The notes: generated by a model not told the origin, from the letters alone. Positions 7,464-15,830 are shown, counted from the stretch's first letter. The stretch is 64,000 bases of DNA from Rhodococcus sovatensis (GCF_037327425.1 NZ_CP147846.1:124001-188000), one strand, 5' to 3'. Translations and numbers: made by a program.

Positions 7464-8975
7464 ATGCCGCGCCAATTTCGTGCTGGCTCGTTTCTGTCCG
7501 TATCGGTGACGATGGCTGCGGCGTTGCTGCTGGTGGTGCCTGGTGCAGCGTCCGCGGCGCCGGGGACTGGGTCCGCGGACTCAGGGTCTTCGGACAGTGG
7601 TTCTGCGGGGACCGGATCCTCGGAGGGGCCGAACATCGATCCGAACAACTACGCCCAGGACTGTCCAGACGTTCTGATGCTTGCGGTTTCGGGAGCGACG
7701 GACTCCGACGCCGATCGTGATCCTTTGAACGAGGAGCCCCGCTCGGTGGCGTCGAACTGGGTGGGAAATGTCACACTCCCGATCGGCGAGGTCAACGCCA
7801 ACAGCCCCGGCTCGGTCGGGTGGCTCTACGTGCCGTACCCGTCGACGTACGGCGTCGGTTTGCTGTCCGACGTCGAGACCTACCAGCAGTCGGTCGCGAG
7901 CGGCATTGCCTCCACCAACCGCTTGCTCGACGAGTACAAGACCAAGTGCGGTGACAACACGAAATTTGTGCTGCTCGGTTACAGCGTCGGCGCCGAGGTC
8001 GTCGAGCGGGTCGCGTTGGAACTCGGGCATCGAGACCCGAACGCACTCGTGACCGGCGACGACTTTGCCGGCGTCATGATGATCGGTGACCCGTACCGCC
8101 CGGCGGGTGCTCCGAACTTCGACGAGCCAGGCCCGACCCGCGGCGGCTTCCAATCCAGGACGCCGAAGGACTACGGGACGCTGAACGACAAGGTGACGTG
8201 GTCGTGCCGGCCGTACGACCTGGCATGCGATGCACCGGACAACATCGTCGCGTTGCAACTGGCCCTGGGGGTTCTGGGGCAGATGCGATTGACTGTTCTG
8301 AATCCGGTTCAGACCGTCGCGGATTTCGCGCGCGCAGTCACCTCGATCGCGACGCGTGCCATCGTCGATATCGTCACGAACAAGAACTGGCTCGAATCGG
8401 ACGAGACGCTCCTCGAGGTTCTGCTGAAAGTCTCGGATCAGCTCTACGAGGTCGACGAACAGAAAGCCTGGGAGCAGCTGACGCCTGACCAGCTGCTGGC
8501 CGACCTCAACTGGGCGATGGGTCCAGGCGCGGACAAGATTCGCGAGAAGTTGCACAAGGAAGGCGTCGGACTCGTCGAGAACAACAAAGGCATCGTCGAC
8601 GTCGTGGTCGAGCCATACATCTTCATCGGGTTCCTCCAGCATCTTCTGTACTGGAACAACAATCCCGGCGACGGTCGGGAGTGGGAGAGCGAAAAGATTG
8701 TCGCTTGGGTGACCGATCTGGCACAGACCGAGCGGGAGAACAACGACGCCGAGCACGCTCCCGTCGAGGAATCCCCGGTCGAGGAGCAGTCGGCGGAGCC
8801 AAGCTCGCAGGTCGTGCCGGCACCCGGGACCGTCACGCGTGACAGCGATCTCGGAGCATTCCTGGAGTCGCTAGGGATCGCGCCCCCCGGTGTGTTTCCG
8901 CCGCAGTACTCGACGGTGCCCGAGCAGGCCCAGCAACCGGCGACCGCGATCGTTCCGGAGCCTGCACAGGGCTGA
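7464..8975 (+). CDS. Secreted cutinase-like esterase with C-terminal extension
   Basis: This 503-residue exported protein starts at ATG 7464 (AAGGA seven bases upstream) with a signal peptide ending near VPGAASA. A Ser/Gly/Asp-rich linker is followed by a cutinase-family alpha/beta-hydrolase domain: cysteine in NYAQDCPDVL, nucleophile Ser174 in GYSVGAE, and the cysteine-bracketed CRPYDLAC region expected to carry the catalytic Asp. Family members hydrolyse ester bonds of lipids, cutin-like polymers or phospholipids in the envelope. The last 200 residues, including an acidic Glu/Pro-rich tail, are beyond the normal cutinase length. The substrate is unknown. Confidence 0.8.
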   Translation: MPRQFRAGSFLSVSVTMAAALLLVVPGAASAAPGTGSADSGSSDSGSAGTGSSEGPNIDPNNYAQDCPDVLMLAVSGATDSDADRDPLNEEPRSVASNWVGNVTLPIGEVNANSPGSVGWLYVPYPSTYGVGLLSDVETYQQSVASGIASTNRLLDEYKTKCGDNTKFVLLGYSVGAEVVERVALELGHRDPNALVTGDDFAGVMMIGDPYRPAGAPNFDEPGPTRGGFQSRTPKDYGTLNDKVTWSCRPYDLACDAPDNIVALQLALGVLGQMRLTVLNPVQTVADFARAVTSIATRAIVDIVTNKNWLESDETLLEVLLKVSDQLYEVDEQKAWEQLTPDQLLADLNWAMGPGADKIREKLHKEGVGLVENNKGIVDVVVEPYIFIGFLQHLLYWNNNPGDGREWESEKIVAWVTDLAQTERENNDAEHAPVEESPVEEQSAEPSSQVVPAPGTVTRDSDLGAFLESLGIAPPGVFPPQYSTVPEQAQQPATAIVPEPAQG

Positions 8976-8993
8976 GCATTCGCGGGCGCGCAG

Positions 8994-9297
8994 CGTGTGC
9001 TTGGGCTGGAAGGTGCGCGTGGCGGCCCGGGCTGGAGCGAGCGACTCATTCGGTCACCCCAGCGGCCCGGCGCGCAGGTTGTAGCGAGCGCGCAAGTTGC
9101 AACGTGTGCCTGGGCTGGAAGGTGCGCGTGGCGGCCCGGGCTGGAGCGAACGACTCATTCGGTCACCCCAGCGCCCTGGCGCGCAGGTTGCAGCGAGCGC
9201 GCAAGTTGCAACGTGTGCCTGGGCTGGAAGGTGCGCGTGGCGGCCCGGGCTGGAGCGAACGACTCATTCGGTCACCCCAGCGCCCCGGCGCGCAGCC
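8994..9297. repeat. 109-bp tandem repeat, about 2.8 copies
   Basis: Units begin with CGTGTGC at 8994, 9103 and 9212, an exact 109-bp period; the third copy stops near 9297. Each contains GACTCATTCGGTCACCCC, related to the repeats at 18690-18930. The open frames across it are an effect of the repeat and no gene is supported. Confidence 0.85.
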
Positions 9298-9307
9298 ACA
9301 TAGAACA

Positions 9308-9343
9308 CGAAGAACCCCGCACCTAAGGGTGCGGGGTTCTTCG
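9308..9343. terminator. Bidirectional intrinsic terminator
   Basis: A perfect 16-bp stem (9308-9323 with 9328-9343) with a TAAG loop separates the convergent cutinase-like gene and sseC. The core is AACCCCGCACC/GGTGCGGGGTT. Confidence 0.85.
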
Positions 9344-9357
9344 ATGTCAGCTGAAAC

Positions 9358-9663
9358 TCAGACTCCGACGGTCACGTTCGCCGAATGGATGCCTGCGCCT
9401 TCGGGGGTGATGTCGGCCTGGCCGTTGCCCGACGCCGAGAGCGCACGCAGCGTCCAGGTGCCCGGTGCGGCGAAGAAGCGGAAGTCACCGGTACCGGATG
9501 CCACGACCTCTGCCGTGAACTCGCCGGTGCCGTCGAGCAGACGCACGAACGCGCCGGCTACTGGCTCACCGTCGGTCGCGAGGACGCGGCCGGTGATGAC
9601 CGTTTCCTTCTCGACGTCGACTCCTGCAGGAATGGTCTGACCTTGAACGGGTGCACCGCACAT
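9358..9663 (-). CDS. sseC: SseC family protein (DUF1416)
   Basis: This 101-residue protein begins MCGAPVQGQ and contains GRVLATDGEPVAGAFVRLLD, a carboxypeptidase-regulatory-like beta sandwich typical of DUF1416. SseC proteins always accompany CysA2/SseA thiosulfate sulfurtransferases in actinobacteria; the molecular role is not established, though sulfur relay is assumed. The ATG lies one base after the sseA stop, so the two form an operon, last in DUF4395-sseA-sseC. Confidence 0.9.
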   Translation of the reverse strand: MCGAPVQGQTIPAGVDVEKETVITGRVLATDGEPVAGAFVRLLDGTGEFTAEVVASGTGDFRFFAAPGTWTLRALSASGNGQADITPEGAGIHSANVTVGV

Positions 9664-9664
9664 A

Positions 9665-10501
9665 TCAGTGGACCTCCAACTCGATGGGTGCTCCGACGAG
9701 GGAGCCGTACTCGACCCAGCTGCCGTCGTAGTTCTTCACGTCCGACTTGCCGAGCAGTTCCTTGAGGACGAACCACGTGTGGCTCGAGCGCTCGCCGATG
9801 CGGCAGTAGGCGATGGTCGCCTTGCCGTCGTCGTAGCCCTTGTCCTTGTAGAGAGCTTCGAGAGCGTCGTCGTCCTTGAACGTGCCGTCCTCGTTGGCCG
9901 TGGTGCTCCACGGAATGTTGATGGCGCTGGGGACGTGCCCGCGCTGCTGTGCCTGCTCTTGCGGAAGGTGCGCAGGCGCGAGGATCTTGCCGGAGAACTC
10001 GTCGGGCGAACGGACGTCGACCAGGTTCTTGTTTCCGATGGCGTCGATGACCTCGTCGCGGAACGCGCGGATCGACAGGTCGGGAGCCTCGGCGTGGTAC
10101 TGGGTGGCCTCGCGGGTCACGATGTCCTTCGAGAGGGGCCGTCCGTCGAGCTCCCACTTCTTGCGGCCGCCGTCGACGAGCTTGACATCCTTGTGCCCGT
10201 ACAGCTTGAAGTACCAGTAGGCGTATGCCGCGAACCAGTTGTTGTTTCCGCCGTACAGAACGATGGTGTCGTCGTTGGCGATGCCCTTGGACGAGAGCAG
10301 ATCGGAGAACTGTTCCTGGTTCAGGAAGTCGCGGCGGACCGCATCCTGGAGGTCCTTGCGCCAGTCGAGCTTCACTGCGCCTTCGATATGACCGCCGTCG
10401 TAGGCGCTTGCGTCTTCGTCGACCTCGATGAAGACGGTCTTCGGGGCATTCAGGTTCTGCTCGGCCCAGTCGGCAGAGACCAGGACGTCGGAGCGAGCCA
10501 T
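9665..10501 (-). CDS. sseA: Thiosulfate sulfurtransferase (CysA2/SseA type rhodanese)
   Basis: The 278-residue protein has two rhodanese domains; the second carries the catalytic loop CRIGER with nucleophile Cys233, followed by SSHTWFVLKEL. It transfers sulfane sulfur from thiosulfate to an acceptor and sits in the cytoplasm. The ATG at 10501 (MARSDVLVSADWAE) has AAAGGAAA upstream; an in-frame extension would add low-quality sequence. It lies between the DUF4395 gene and sseC and is likely under control of the cysteine leader at 11157-11243. Confidence 0.95.
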   Translation of the reverse strand: MARSDVLVSADWAEQNLNAPKTVFIEVDEDASAYDGGHIEGAVKLDWRKDLQDAVRRDFLNQEQFSDLLSSKGIANDDTIVLYGGNNNWFAAYAYWYFKLYGHKDVKLVDGGRKKWELDGRPLSKDIVTREATQYHAEAPDLSIRAFRDEVIDAIGNKNLVDVRSPDEFSGKILAPAHLPQEQAQQRGHVPSAINIPWSTTANEDGTFKDDDALEALYKDKGYDDGKATIAYCRIGERSSHTWFVLKELLGKSDVKNYDGSWVEYGSLVGAPIELEVH

Positions 10502-10550
10502 GGGTTTCCTTTCGATCTTTCGGTACTTCGGTGAATGGTGGGTCGAGCGA

Positions 10551-11018
10551 TCAGGCGCGTGCGGATTGTGTCCGCAGCCGCGCCACGAGGGGGTAGATCT
10601 GGCAGCCGAGGCAGAACGCGAACGCGGCATTCAAGAAGGCCGCGAACAGTGCGAAGCCGGTGGCGACGGTGCCGACGACGGGGGATCCGAGCGCGAAACC
10701 GAGAACGCCGACAGCAGCGAACACGAAGCCGACGAGCTGTGCGAACTTCAGTGGTGCGACTGGCTCACGTTCGGACGTCGGCGACAGACGCGGTGCGACG
10801 AATGTGGCGAAAATAGTGCCGTACGGACTGTTCCGGGGTCCACGAGCGGCGCCGATCGCGAAGACCACGGCTTGTACGGCGAGGAGAACACCAGCCGCCG
10901 TGGTGGCGAACGTGGAGAGAACCAGAACGGCGGCGAGGACGGCGGTGGTGATCCACGCAGCAAAGCGTGGGCCCCGTACATCGACCTGGGAAACTGACGG
11001 TGCGGTGTCTATTGACAT
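10551..11018 (-). CDS. DUF4395 membrane protein
   Basis: The 155-residue protein has four hydrophobic segments and the DUF4395 hallmark CLGCQIY near its end; the CxxC pair suggests a thiol or metal site at the membrane. DUF4395 genes commonly neighbour rhodanese or thioredoxin genes, which fits sseA-sseC here. It is the first structural gene of the operon, 138 bp after the leader peptide stop. A role in moving or handling reduced sulfur is inferred. Confidence 0.8.
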   Translation of the reverse strand: MSIDTAPSVSQVDVRGPRFAAWITTAVLAAVLVLSTFATTAAGVLLAVQAVVFAIGAARGPRNSPYGTIFATFVAPRLSPTSEREPVAPLKFAQLVGFVFAAVGVLGFALGSPVVGTVATGFALFAAFLNAAFAFCLGCQIYPLVARLRTQSARA

Positions 11019-11069
11019 CGTGAGTGAATGCTCCTGCGTCGGGGAAATGCAGCTAATGCGAACGGCATC

Positions 11070-11115
11070 GAACGTGCACGTTCTCGATGATCTCGGCTCG
11101 AGTCCTGACGGACTC
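11070..11115 (-). promoter_or_regulatory. Inverted repeats in the leader of the sulfur operon
   Basis: GAACGTGCACGTTC (11070-11083) is a perfect 14-bp palindrome and GAGTCC-TGAC-GGACTC (11100-11115) a perfect hairpin. Both lie between the leader peptide and the DUF4395 start and could form the regulatory structure of an attenuator. Confidence 0.5.
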
Positions 11116-11156
11116 AGCGGCCTATCTACGCACGACGGCGCAGCGGCACGAACGGA

Positions 11157-11243
11157 TCAGCAGCAGCGACAGCAACAACCGCCCAGACGGCACAGGTCAA
11201 CCGTGCGGCGACTGGTGAGCAACAGCTCTTGGCGGGACAACAC
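11157..11243 (-). CDS. Cysteine-rich leader peptide (putative attenuator)
   Basis: A 28-codon frame from GTG 11243 contains LTSRRTVDL followed by CRLGGCCCRCC and stop, with six Cys codons at the end. This is the pattern of actinobacterial cysteine leader peptides found before sulfur-assimilation genes: ribosome stalling at Cys codons senses low cysteinyl-tRNA. TAGGAT ends seven bases before the GTG, so the message is probably leaderless; an in-frame ATG at 11252 overlaps this -10 box. It precedes the DUF4395-sseA-sseC operon on the same strand. Confidence 0.8.
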   Translation of the reverse strand: MLSRQELLLTSRRTVDLCRLGGCCCRCC

Positions 11244-11280
11244 ATCGAGCATCCTACCGGACAACTCGGACCAGCAGAAA

Positions 11281-11694
11281 CTACGGGTTCACCAGGGCGG
11301 AGCGCAGTGCCTCGGCTTTCGGAACGCCGGAGATACGTGCCCGCTCGACGAGACCCTCGCCGAGGACGAATGTCGTCGGCAAGGACATGACGTTCATCGC
11401 ACGGGCGAGCTCAGGATTCGCATCGATGTCCAGTTCGACCTCGACCGGTCCGTCGAGGTCGCACAGCACCTGACTCACTACTCGTCGGACTGCGGCACAT
11501 GGACCGCACCAATCCGCCGAGAAGTGCAGCACGACAGGCGCATCGAGAGGGACGCCCGCAGTGAGAAGCAGTGCGCGCAGCTCGGGTGAACCTGCGGATT
11601 CGGACACGCGCACCTTCCCAGCGCGGGACCTGTACACGAGACCGAATGCTGTCGCCGCTATCAGAACGACGAGCAAAACAGTGAGACCGGTCAT
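11281..11694 (-). CDS. Membrane-anchored thioredoxin (ThiX-like)
   Basis: The 137-residue protein has one N-terminal hydrophobic helix (about residues 3-20) and a thioredoxin fold with WCGPC at 62-66 and cis-Pro in MSLPTTFVLG. It is expected to act as a thiol-disulfide oxidoreductase anchored at the membrane; Rv0816c (thiX) holds the same place in M. tuberculosis. Its ATG overlaps the lmeA stop (ATGA). Confidence 0.88.
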   Translation of the reverse strand: MTGLTVLLVVLIAATAFGLVYRSRAGKVRVSESAGSPELRALLLTAGVPLDAPVVLHFSADWCGPCAAVRRVVSQVLCDLDGPVEVELDIDANPELARAMNVMSLPTTFVLGEGLVERARISGVPKAEALRSALVNP

Positions 11695-12479
11695 GGCGCT
11701 TCGATCTGCTCCAGGTCGATCGTCACGTTCTTTGCGTTGCCTTCGATGACGATTTGCGAACCCTCCGCATAAACGTCGGTCGGGAGCACCCCGAACGGGA
11801 GCGTCTGCCGGTCGATGGTCTTGGTGAACAGGCCGAGCACCGTCGGCTTCGCGAAATCGGGAATCGTGAAATCGGCATTTCCCTCAGGACCGAAGTAGAA
11901 GTCACTGGCGACGATGTCGACGCTGTCACCGTCGAGGATCAGATCGGCTTGCACGCTCACTTCGGTTCTAATCGGTCCGACCGGCACCGTCCCGGTCAGA
12001 ACGACGCCGCCGTTCGTGGTCATCCCCGAGCCCCCCGACCCGCCCGTGCCGTCGGACTTGTCAGCCGGCGGAGCGGACACCTGCAGGTCGACGATGTCCA
12101 GGAAGCGGCCGAGGTCCGTCGCCTCGATGCGCACGCGGCCGTCGAGTTCGTCGACGGGTACCGCGTTCACAGACCCGTTCACGAGGTCGGACAGCGGTAC
12201 CGAAACGCCGCGAAGGTTCGCTTCGATCGTCGTCGAACCCACATAGTCGTTGGGCACATCCTGCGCGCGTATCTCGACGTTCTGATATTTGCCGTCCGCG
12301 GCCTGGGTCAGGAAGGGGAAGCCATGAACGATGACCTGTGGATCGGACAACAGATCTCCGCCGTCACGAATCGCGCGAGACACGCGGTACTCCGAGTACG
12401 CCGCCGCCCCGAAATCCACGACGAGTGCCAGAGCCGCCAGGCTCACGAGTCCGATGATCAGTTTGCGCATGACGACCAT
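11691..12479 (-). CDS. lmeA: LmeA family phospholipid-binding protein (DUF2993)
   Basis: The 262-residue protein has an N-terminal export segment (RKLIIGLVSLAALALVVDF) and the DUF2993 beta-rich domain. In mycobacteria LmeA helps mature lipomannan and lipoarabinomannan in the periplasm and binds phospholipid. ATG 12479 or ATG 12470 is the start; neither has a clear ribosome site. In-frame sequence further upstream is the 33-bp tandem repeat and is excluded. It overlaps the thioredoxin gene by four bases. Confidence 0.85.
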   Translation of the reverse strand: MVVMRKLIIGLVSLAALALVVDFGAAAYSEYRVSRAIRDGGDLLSDPQVIVHGFPFLTQAADGKYQNVEIRAQDVPNDYVGSTTIEANLRGVSVPLSDLVNGSVNAVPVDELDGRVRIEATDLGRFLDIVDLQVSAPPADKSDGTGGSGGSGMTTNGGVVLTGTVPVGPIRTEVSVQADLILDGDSVDIVASDFYFGPEGNADFTIPDFAKPTVLGLFTKTIDRQTLPFGVLPTDVYAEGSQIVIEGNAKNVTIDLEQIEAP

Positions 12480-12496
12480 TGTGACCGATCGGCGCC

Positions 12497-12630
12497 GGTC
12501 GTTCCGCAGGCTCCACTCCCGCGCCCCCGGGGTCGTTCCGCAGGCTCCACTCTCGCCAAGCCGGGTCGTTCCGCAGGCTCCACTCTCGCCAAGCCGGGTC
12601 ATTCCGCAGGCTCCACTCTCGCGAGTCGGG
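12497..12630. repeat. 33-34 bp tandem repeat, four copies
   Basis: GGTCGTTCCGCAGGCTCC starts units at 12497, 12531 and 12564, with GGTCATTCCGCAGGCTCC at 12597. It lies between the divergent lmeA and glnR genes, close to the lmeA start. There are no unique spacers, so it is not a CRISPR. Confidence 0.85.
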
Positions 12631-12736
12631 CACTGCAACGGGCGGTCGACCCCGATGACACGCTAGTCTGATTGCTTGGACAAGCAGTCGACCTCGCTGG
12701 AGGAGCCGACGTGACAGCGGTAAGAATGGAGGCCGA

Positions 12737-13519
12737 GTGGAACTCCTGCTACTGACCTCCGACCCGAACCCGGAGGCGGTTCTACCGTGCCTTGCACTTC
12801 TCGCGCATCATGTCCGGCCCGCACCTACCGAAGTTTCTTCGCTTCTCGAAGCGGGCTCTGCGGATATTGCGCTGGTGGATGCGCGCACGGATCTGGCTGC
12901 AGCGCGCGGATTGTGTCGCCTACTCGGGAGCACCGGTTCGGCGATTCCGGTCGTTGCGGTACTCACCGAAGGTGGCCTCGTCGCCGTCAACTCCGAATGG
13001 GGTCTCGACGACATCTTGCTGCCAGGGACCGGTCCAGCCGAACTCGACGCACGGTTGCGTCTTCTGGTCGGGCGCTCCGGAGGCGTCGCAAGTCCTGAAG
13101 CGTCGGGGAAAATCACGCTCGGCGAACTTGTCATCGACGAGGGCACTTACACGGCGCGTCTTCGTGGTCGTCCGCTCGACCTCACCTACAAAGAGTTCGA
13201 GCTCCTCAAGTACCTCGCTCAGCACGCCGGCCGGGTATTCACTCGTGCTCAGTTGCTGCAGGAGGTCTGGGGTTACGACTTCTTCGGTGGCACCCGAACT
13301 GTCGACGTCCACGTCCGTCGCTTGCGAGCGAAGCTAGGCAGCGAATACGAGTCCCTCATCGGGACCGTGCGCAACGTCGGCTACAAGGCAGTTCGGCCGA
13401 GTCGCAGTTCGAAGGGCGGGCCCGTCGTAGTCGACGGTGACGATGACCTCGACGGTACGGATACCGCCAGCGTCGAATTCAGTTCTCTGGGCGGCGCGAC
13501 TCACGGAAGCAAGAACTGA
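12737..13519 (+). CDS. glnR: GlnR-type OmpR/PhoB-family transcriptional regulator
   Basis: The 260-residue protein has an N-terminal receiver-like domain (about 1-110) and a C-terminal winged helix (about 125-220) with LTYKEFELLKYLAQHAGRVF and the RTVDVHVRRLRAKLG recognition segment. It matches GlnR (Rv0818), the orphan regulator of nitrogen genes in actinobacteria. The GTG at 12737 follows GGAGG by four bases. No kinase gene is nearby. The position directly before mshD is conserved with mycobacteria. Confidence 0.9.
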   Translation: MELLLLTSDPNPEAVLPCLALLAHHVRPAPTEVSSLLEAGSADIALVDARTDLAAARGLCRLLGSTGSAIPVVAVLTEGGLVAVNSEWGLDDILLPGTGPAELDARLRLLVGRSGGVASPEASGKITLGELVIDEGTYTARLRGRPLDLTYKEFELLKYLAQHAGRVFTRAQLLQEVWGYDFFGGTRTVDVHVRRLRAKLGSEYESLIGTVRNVGYKAVRPSRSSKGGPVVVDGDDDLDGTDTASVEFSSLGGATHGSKN

Positions 13520-13525
13520 CCGACG

Positions 13526-14431
13526 ATGACTGTTTCGTTCGATATTGCCCGGCTGGACCCTGCCGCGATCACGCCGATCGTGGCGCAGGAGATCCGTTCC
13601 ATCGTGCTGCGTGCCACCGAGGTGGACGGCACGGCGCCACTGTCCGAGCAGGCCGTGAAAGCGGTCGCGTCGGATGAGGTGACACACCTCGTAGCCACAA
13701 GCGGATTCACGATCGTCGGTTACGCGGGAGTCGTCGCGGGTACGCCGCCGATGGCGGAGGTGGTCGTCGACCCGGAGTTTCGCAGGCGCGGTACCGGCAG
13801 AATGCTCGTCGAGCGAGCGCTGTCGGAAGGTGGACCCGGCGCGCGAGTCTGGGCACACGGCAATCTCGAACCCGCCCAGGCAGTGGCACGCGCGCTCGGT
13901 TTGGAAGTCGCGCGCGAACTGCTGCAGATGCGACGTCCCCTCGGAACGCCGGAGCTGCCCGACGTGGTCGTGCAGGACGGCATCTCGCTGCGCACGTACC
14001 GGGGGCACCAGGATGACGCAGAGTTGCTGCGCGTCAACAACGCAGCATTCTCCTGGCATCCGGAGCAGGGCGGGTGGACGGAGAAAGACATCGCCGAGCG
14101 GCGAGACGAAGCGTGGTTCGATCCGGCGGGAGTATTCCTCGCTTTCGAAGAGGGAACGGACACACTCCTCGGCTTCCACTGGACCAAGGTGCACCCCGCC
14201 GAAGCAGGCGAGAACGAGATCGGTGAGGTCTACGTGGTCGGCATCGATCCGCAGGCTCAGGGACGCGGACTCGGTCGAATTCTGACGCTTGCCGGGCTGC
14301 ACTATCTACGAAACCGCGAGCTCAGCGACGTTCTGCTGTACGTCGAGGCCGACAACGCGGCCGCGGTCCACACATACGAACGCCTTGGTTTCACGCGTTT
14401 TCACGTCGACGCCGCATATATGCGTCACTGA
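13526..14431 (+). CDS. mshD: Mycothiol synthase
   Basis: The 301-residue protein contains two tandem GNAT domains (about 1-140 and 145-301), each with the acetyl-CoA loop (RRRGTGRMLVE and AQGRGLGRIL). MshD acetylates the cysteinyl amine of Cys-GlcN-Ins, the last step of mycothiol synthesis. It starts six bases after the glnR stop. Length and gene position match Rv0819. Confidence 0.95.
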   Translation: MTVSFDIARLDPAAITPIVAQEIRSIVLRATEVDGTAPLSEQAVKAVASDEVTHLVATSGFTIVGYAGVVAGTPPMAEVVVDPEFRRRGTGRMLVERALSEGGPGARVWAHGNLEPAQAVARALGLEVARELLQMRRPLGTPELPDVVVQDGISLRTYRGHQDDAELLRVNNAAFSWHPEQGGWTEKDIAERRDEAWFDPAGVFLAFEEGTDTLLGFHWTKVHPAEAGENEIGEVYVVGIDPQAQGRGLGRILTLAGLHYLRNRELSDVLLYVEADNAAAVHTYERLGFTRFHVDAAYMRH

Positions 14432-14452
14432 AACGGACATTCTGACCACGCT

Positions 14453-14474
14453 GTTCATCTTCCGTTCACCCTTC
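14453..14474 (+). promoter_or_regulatory. PHO box (PhoP site) upstream of pstS
   Basis: Two adjacent 11-bp direct repeats GTTCATCTTCC (14453-14463) and GTTCACCCTTC (14464-14474) match the actinobacterial PHO box. They lie between mshD and pstS, so PhoP activation of pstSCAB under phosphate starvation is expected. Confidence 0.8.
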
Positions 14475-14477
14475 TGG

Positions 14478-14500
14478 GGGCAGCCGTCAACCGGCTGCCC
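14478..14500 (+). terminator. Hairpin after mshD
   Basis: GGGCAGCCG (14478-14486) pairs perfectly with CGGCTGCCC (14492-14500), loop of five. It may end glnR-mshD transcripts, although it sits downstream of the PHO box; a C/T-rich stretch follows rather than a clean U-tract. Confidence 0.45.
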
Positions 14501-14633
14501 TTACCTTTTGCACTGGGTGGCGCCGACGCTGCCCGGTGCGAGGGTCATCTCGAGGCCGGCACCTTTATCTTCGTCGTTCGAAGGCTTTCGCTTCGCACGA
14601 CGAACACGGCACAAGATTCCTCGGAGGAAACAG

Positions 14634-15731
14634 GTGAAGCTCAAGCGCAGCGCGTCTCTCGTAGGCGCAGTGGCGATCGGCGCGATGATGCTGACCGCAT
14701 GCGGTAGCGACGCGAACGTCGAATCTGCTGCGGGCACGGACTCGGCAGCTACGTGTGAGGGCAAGTCGCCCCTCACCGGTGAAGGCTCGTCCGCGCAGCA
14801 GAACGCGATGTCCAACTTCACGTCCATCTACTCGGGTGTCTGCGCAGGCAAGGCCGTCGAGTACACGACCAGTGGTTCCGGCAACGGCCGCACTCAGTTC
14901 GTCGCTGGCCTTGTCGACTTCGCAGGCTCCGACTCGGCAATCAAGGAAGACCAGGCCGCCGAGGCAGCAGTGCGTTGCGAGAACAACCCGGCCTGGAATC
15001 TCCCGCTCGTCTTCGGACCTGTCGCGATCGCCTACAACCTCGAAGGCGTCGACACCGTAGTGCTGACTCCCGACGTCGCCGCGAAGATGTTCACCGGCGC
15101 CATCACGACCTGGAACGATCCGGCAATCGCGGCGTTGAACGAGGGCGTCGATCTTCCCGCCACAGCAGTCACCCCGGTATACCGGTCCGACTCCTCGGGC
15201 ACCAGCGACAACTTCCAGCGCTTCCTTTCCGCCGCTGCTCCCGAGGCATGGACGCTGGATCACAGCTCCGACTGGGCCGGTGGCGTCGGTGAGGGTGCAA
15301 ACGGTTCGTCCGGCGTCGCACAGGCTGTGGCAGCTACCCCCGGTTCGATCACCTACGTCGAGAAGGGCTTCGCCGACCAGGAGAGCCTCGGAACGGCGTC
15401 GGTCGACTTCGGCAACGGACCGGTCGAGCTGAGCAGTGAGACGGCAGGTGCTGCCATCGACACCGCCGAGTTCTCGGGTGAGGGCAACGACCTCGTCATC
15501 GACATCGACGCTCTCTACGCCAGCAACGCCGCGGACACCTACCCGCTGGTCCTCGCTACCTACGAGATCGTCTGCTCGGCAGGCTACGACGCCGACACCT
15601 CGGCAGCAGTCAAGTCGTTCCTGCTCAGTGCAGCCAACGAAGGACAGCAGGGCCTGGAAGAAGCAGGCTACGTCCCGCTTCCCGAGAACTTCAAAGAGCG
15701 CTTGGTCACTGCGATCAACGCAATCGCCTGA
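14634..15731 (+). CDS. pstS: Phosphate ABC transporter substrate-binding lipoprotein PstS
   Basis: The 365-residue lipoprotein starts at GTG 14634 after GGAGGAAA and has a signal peptide ending in lipobox LTAC with the acylated cysteine. Phosphate-binding segments GEGSSAQQNA, TSGSGNG, DFAGSDSAIK and RSDSSGTSDNF are all present. It captures periplasmic phosphate for PstCAB. A perfect 15-bp hairpin follows the gene and probably lets pstS be expressed more than the permease genes. Confidence 0.96.
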   Translation: MKLKRSASLVGAVAIGAMMLTACGSDANVESAAGTDSAATCEGKSPLTGEGSSAQQNAMSNFTSIYSGVCAGKAVEYTTSGSGNGRTQFVAGLVDFAGSDSAIKEDQAAEAAVRCENNPAWNLPLVFGPVAIAYNLEGVDTVVLTPDVAAKMFTGAITTWNDPAIAALNEGVDLPATAVTPVYRSDSSGTSDNFQRFLSAAAPEAWTLDHSSDWAGGVGEGANGSSGVAQAVAATPGSITYVEKGFADQESLGTASVDFGNGPVELSSETAGAAIDTAEFSGEGNDLVIDIDALYASNAADTYPLVLATYEIVCSAGYDADTSAAVKSFLLSAANEGQQGLEEAGYVPLPENFKERLVTAINAIA

Positions 15732-15746
15732 TTCAATGAGACGAGA

Positions 15747-15792
15747 TCCTGCTTCGACGCCCCGGTCTGAAGGCTGCGGCGTCGAAGCAGGA
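15747..15792 (+). terminator. Intercistronic hairpin between pstS and pstC
   Basis: TCCTGCTTCGACGCC (15747-15761) and GGCGTCGAAGCAGGA (15778-15792) form a perfect 15-bp stem with a 16-base loop and no U-tract. A partial terminator or an RNA-stabilising hairpin that raises pstS over pstCAB is likely. Confidence 0.7.
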
Positions 15793-15830
15793 CCCCCGTC
15801 GTCAACCACCACACGAGAGACGTGAGCGGT

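Noticed and set aside
8997..9326. A 109-residue repeat protein in the 109-bp repeats
   Set aside because: The frame follows the repeat period and has no ribosome site or known fold.
12497..12630. Coding extension of LmeA through repeats (EWSLRND units)
   Set aside because: The peptide repeats arise from a tandem DNA repeat; the export signal starts at 12479 or 12470.
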